DNA from: Paraburkholderia fungorum
Lineage (GTDB): Bacteria; Pseudomonadota; Gammaproteobacteria; Burkholderiales; Burkholderiaceae
Length of the DNA stretch: 64,000 bases
Reading direction: 5' to 3'
Assembly (NCBI RefSeq): GCF_003610895.1
Contig: NZ_MCAS01000023.1
Span: 124,001-188,000 of the forward strand
Made by a program: the position numbers and the translations under genes
The notes under the pieces: model-generated
What the model saw: only the letters and a program-made list of their open reading frames with translations
What the model was told of the DNA's origin: nothing
The model's database searches: none
Shown: positions 61,856 through 64,000 of the stretch, in pieces
Layout of the letters: each line of letters begins with the position of its first letter
Numbering within the stretch: position 1 is the first letter of the stretch

Positions 61856-64000
61856 ACAAGAATATTTATCGCGTCATTTTCAATGCTGCGCGTGGCCTCT
61901 GGACGGCTGTGCAGGAAACAGCAACGGGTTCTGGAAAGGGGCGCTCGGCCGGCACGACTGGGCGAGCGCCTTTGCTGCATGCGGGTGTGGGCTTCATCGA
62001 CATGCTGTCGATGCGGCACGTCGCGTTCGCGGCATTGTGCGCGCTCGGCATGCAGCCGCAGTGGGCCGACGCGCAAGTGGTCGCGGCGCCCACGAGCGGC
62101 AGCAGGCCGGCCGTCGGTGTGACGGCAAATGGACTGCCGATCGTTCAGATCGCCACGCCAAACGCGGTCGGCGTATCGAACAATCCCTACACGCAGTACA
62201 ACGTCGGTCCATCGGGTTTGATCCTGAACAATTCGGCAGGCAACGTGCAGACCCAGCTTGGCGGGTATGTGACGGGTAACCCGAATCTCGGCGCCGGTAG
62301 CGCGCGCGTCATCGTGAATCAGGTCGTGGGTGGCAATGCGAGCCAGTTGCTCGGCTACACCGAGGTGGCAGGGCAAAGAGCGGAGGTGGTCATTGCCAAC
62401 CCGGCCGGCATCTACTGTAACGGTTGCGGGTTTATCAACACGAGCCGCGGGATTCTGACCACAGGCACGCCGGTCTTCGGTGGCACGGGCAGTCTGGATG
62501 CATTTCACGTGACAGGCGGCCAGATCCAGATCGGCACGGCGGGCCTTAACGGCAGCAACGTCGACCAGGTCGACCTGATCGCGCGTAGCGTGGCGATCAA
62601 CGGCAAGGTGTGGGCGGGGCAGTCGCTCAATGTCGTGGCGGGCAACAACGACGTGCGCCACAGCGACCTGAACGCGCAATCGCTCGGTCCGGACGGTAAC
62701 AGTCCAGGCGTGGCGATCGACGTCGCGCAACTCGGCGGCATGTACGCGGGCAAGATCATGCTGATGGGCACGGAGACCGGTGTCGGCGTCAATAGCGCCG
62801 GCACGATCGCGGCGCAATCGGGCGACGTGCAGGTCAGCAGCCAGGGCAAGGTGACCTTGTCTGGTGGAACGAGCGCGAACGGCAACGTCGCGATCTCGGC
62901 GGCGAGCGACGTGACGAACAGCGGCTCGGTCTACGCGACACAAAACACGGCACTGAACAGCCAGGGTCAGCTAAACAACAGCGGCACCCTGGCCGCGCTC
63001 GGCAACACGAACGTCACGGCGGCGAGCGTCAACTCGACCGGCTCGCTCGGTGCGGGGATCGACGCGAACGGCAATGTCACGGGAACCGGCAGTCTCGCGG
63101 TGACCGGTACAGGTGGCGTGACGGCAGTTGGCAAGCAGATGGCGGGTGGCAATCTCGCGCTGTCGGGCAGCAGTTTGAACATGGCCGGTGGGCAAACGCT
63201 GGCGAAGGGCAATGCATCCCTGACGACCACCGGTGCCGGCGGCGACACGGGCAACATCGTCCATACCGGCGCGTCACTGCAGACGGGCGCTAGCTTGACG
63301 GTCAACGCCGCGGGAACCGTCACGAACGACCAGGGGAAGATGGGCGCCACGCAGCTGAGCGTAACAGCCGGTGGCATGTCAAATCGCGGCGGCACGCTGT
63401 CGCAAACCGGCGCGAGCGACACGACGCTGAGCGTGTCAGGCGCTCTCGACAATACCGGCGGCACGTTCACGACGAACGCGCAAAACACCACGATCCACTC
63501 GGGCAGTCTGACCAACGCGAACGGGACGATCAGCCAGGTGGGCACGGGCGCGCTGAAAGTGCAGACGGGTGCGCTCGACAACGGTCACGGCAGTATCGGC
63601 ACGAATGGCGTAGCGACGATTGCCGCCGGCAGTCTGCAGAACGGTTCCGGCTCGATTACGTCGGCACAGTCGCTCAACGTGGCGTCGAGCGGCGACATCG
63701 GCAATACGGCAGGGCGGCTCGAAGCGGCCGGCGCGGTGAACGTGTCGGGCGTGAACGTGCAGAACACGGCCGGACGAATTGTGTCGGGCAACGGCGATGG
63801 CTTCACGTTGACAGCGAGCGGCCAGATCACGAACGCGGCGGGCACCACCGCGCAGGGTACGACGGGCGGCGTGATCGGCGGCAACGGCAATGCGACGATC
63901 AACGCGGCAACGCTCACTAACAGCGGCACGGTCACGGCCGCGCGGAACCTGGGCGTGACGGCTTCGGGAACCCTCGACAACAGCGGCGGATCGATGAGCG
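61852..64000 (+). CDS. Filamentous haemagglutinin-like TpsA (3' end outside window)
   Basis: The open frame from ATG 61852 overlaps the tpsB stop and runs 716 codons to the window edge. It begins with an ESPR extended signal peptide (MNKNIYRVIFNAARGLWTAV), then the hydrophobic signal (HVAFAALCALG...QWADAQ). The TPS secretion domain (about 80-320) contains GVSNNPYTQYNVGPSG, ILNNS and the hallmark NPAGIYCNGCGFINTSRG. Haemagglutinin beta-helix repeats follow, rich in Asn/Gly/Thr with a period near 20 residues (GSLQNGSGSITSAQSL style). The C-terminus that would tell adhesin from contact-dependent toxin is missing. Confidence 0.93.
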   Translation, partial: MNKNIYRVIFNAARGLWTAVQETATGSGKGRSAGTTGRAPLLHAGVGFIDMLSMRHVAFAALCALGMQPQWADAQVVAAPTSGSRPAVGVTANGLPIVQIATPNAVGVSNNPYTQYNVGPSGLILNNSAGNVQTQLGGYVTGNPNLGAGSARVIVNQVVGGNASQLLGYTEVAGQRAEVVIANPAGIYCNGCGFINTSRGILTTGTPVFGGTGSLDAFHVTGGQIQIGTAGLNGSNVDQVDLIARSVAINGKVWAGQSLNVVAGNNDVRHSDLNAQSLGPDGNSPGVAIDVAQLGGMYAGKIMLMGTETGVGVNSAGTIAAQSGDVQVSSQGKVTLSGGTSANGNVAISAASDVTNSGSVYATQNTALNSQGQLNNSGTLAALGNTNVTAASVNSTGSLGAGIDANGNVTGTGSLAVTGTGGVTAVGKQMAGGNLALSGSSLNMAGGQTLAKGNASLTTTGAGGDTGNIVHTGASLQTGASLTVNAAGTVTNDQGKMGATQLSVTAGGMSNRGGTLSQTGASDTTLSVSGALDNTGGTFTTNAQNTTIHSGSLTNANGTISQVGTGALKVQTGALDNGHGSIGTNGVATIAAGSLQNGSGSITSAQSLNVASSGDIGNTAGRLEAAGAVNVSGVNVQNTAGRIVSGNGDGFTLTASGQITNAAGTTAQGTTGGVIGGNGNATINAATLTNSGTVTAARNLGVTASGTLDNSGGSMS

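Noticed and set aside
60023..64000. Contact-dependent inhibition (CdiBA) call
   Set aside because: The toxin end and immunity gene would lie beyond the window; only two-partner secretion is supported.

Overview
The window reads as a chromosomal segment of a beta-proteobacterium of the Burkholderia/Paraburkholderia group. This is inferred from the high GC content and codon use, the TAXI-type binding protein, the colanic/cepacian-like Wzx/Wzy exopolysaccharide genes, and two features I associate with this group: a 46-residue Lys/Arg-rich protein and the 'CTTTCTTTG...CAAAGAAAG' intergenic repeats. No rRNA, tRNA, CRISPR array, complete insertion sequence or prophage was seen. Species and replicon cannot be settled from the sequence alone.

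Layout. Positions 1-14.8 kb are metabolic and regulatory: a TAXI solute-binding protein cut by the left edge; a BON-domain protein; TSUP and LysE exporters; a LysR regulator followed by an HMG-CoA-lyase-like enzyme, a class III CoA-transferase and an MFS carrier that could form a catabolic set for a branched dicarboxylate; a 0.9-kb long inverted repeat; and a divergent AraC / SDR-APC permease group.

Positions 14.9-54.3 kb form a mosaic exopolysaccharide (EPS) locus. Precursors come from ManC, Gmd and Fcl (GDP-mannose to GDP-fucose) and are balanced by a GDP-mannose hydrolase. A WcaJ-type priming transferase starts the repeat unit and six GT4-type glycosyltransferases could extend it. Two acyltransferases and a GMC oxidoreductase could decorate it. 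Wzx flips it, Wzy polymerises it, and Wza/Wzc export it. Around this core sit secreted enzymes that would meet the finished polymer: two paralogous clan GH-A-like hydrolases, a PIG-L deacetylase fused to a ricin-type lectin and FG-GAP repeats, and an operon of SCO copper chaperone, lectin-bearing galactose-oxidase-like radical copper oxidase and c-type cytochrome. A GlxA-like regulator with a degenerate DJ-1 domain stands at the head of the main operon, behind a leader rich in inverted repeats.

Positions 54.5-59.4 kb hold a tandem alpha/beta-hydrolase with non-serine nucleophile positions, an FkbM methyltransferase, and a tetR-GT1 glycosyltransferase pair with a 12-bp perfect inverted repeat just upstream. 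From 59.6 kb to the right edge there is a two-partner secretion system: what looks like a decayed TPS-domain fragment, then TpsB, then a large TpsA haemagglutinin that runs off the window.

The most distinctive system is the SCO / galactose-oxidase / cytochrome c operon beside the EPS genes. With the lectin-tagged deacetylase and paired hydrolases it suggests extracellular oxidation, deacetylation and trimming of a fucose-containing matrix polysaccharide. That role is inference from motifs and neighbourhood.
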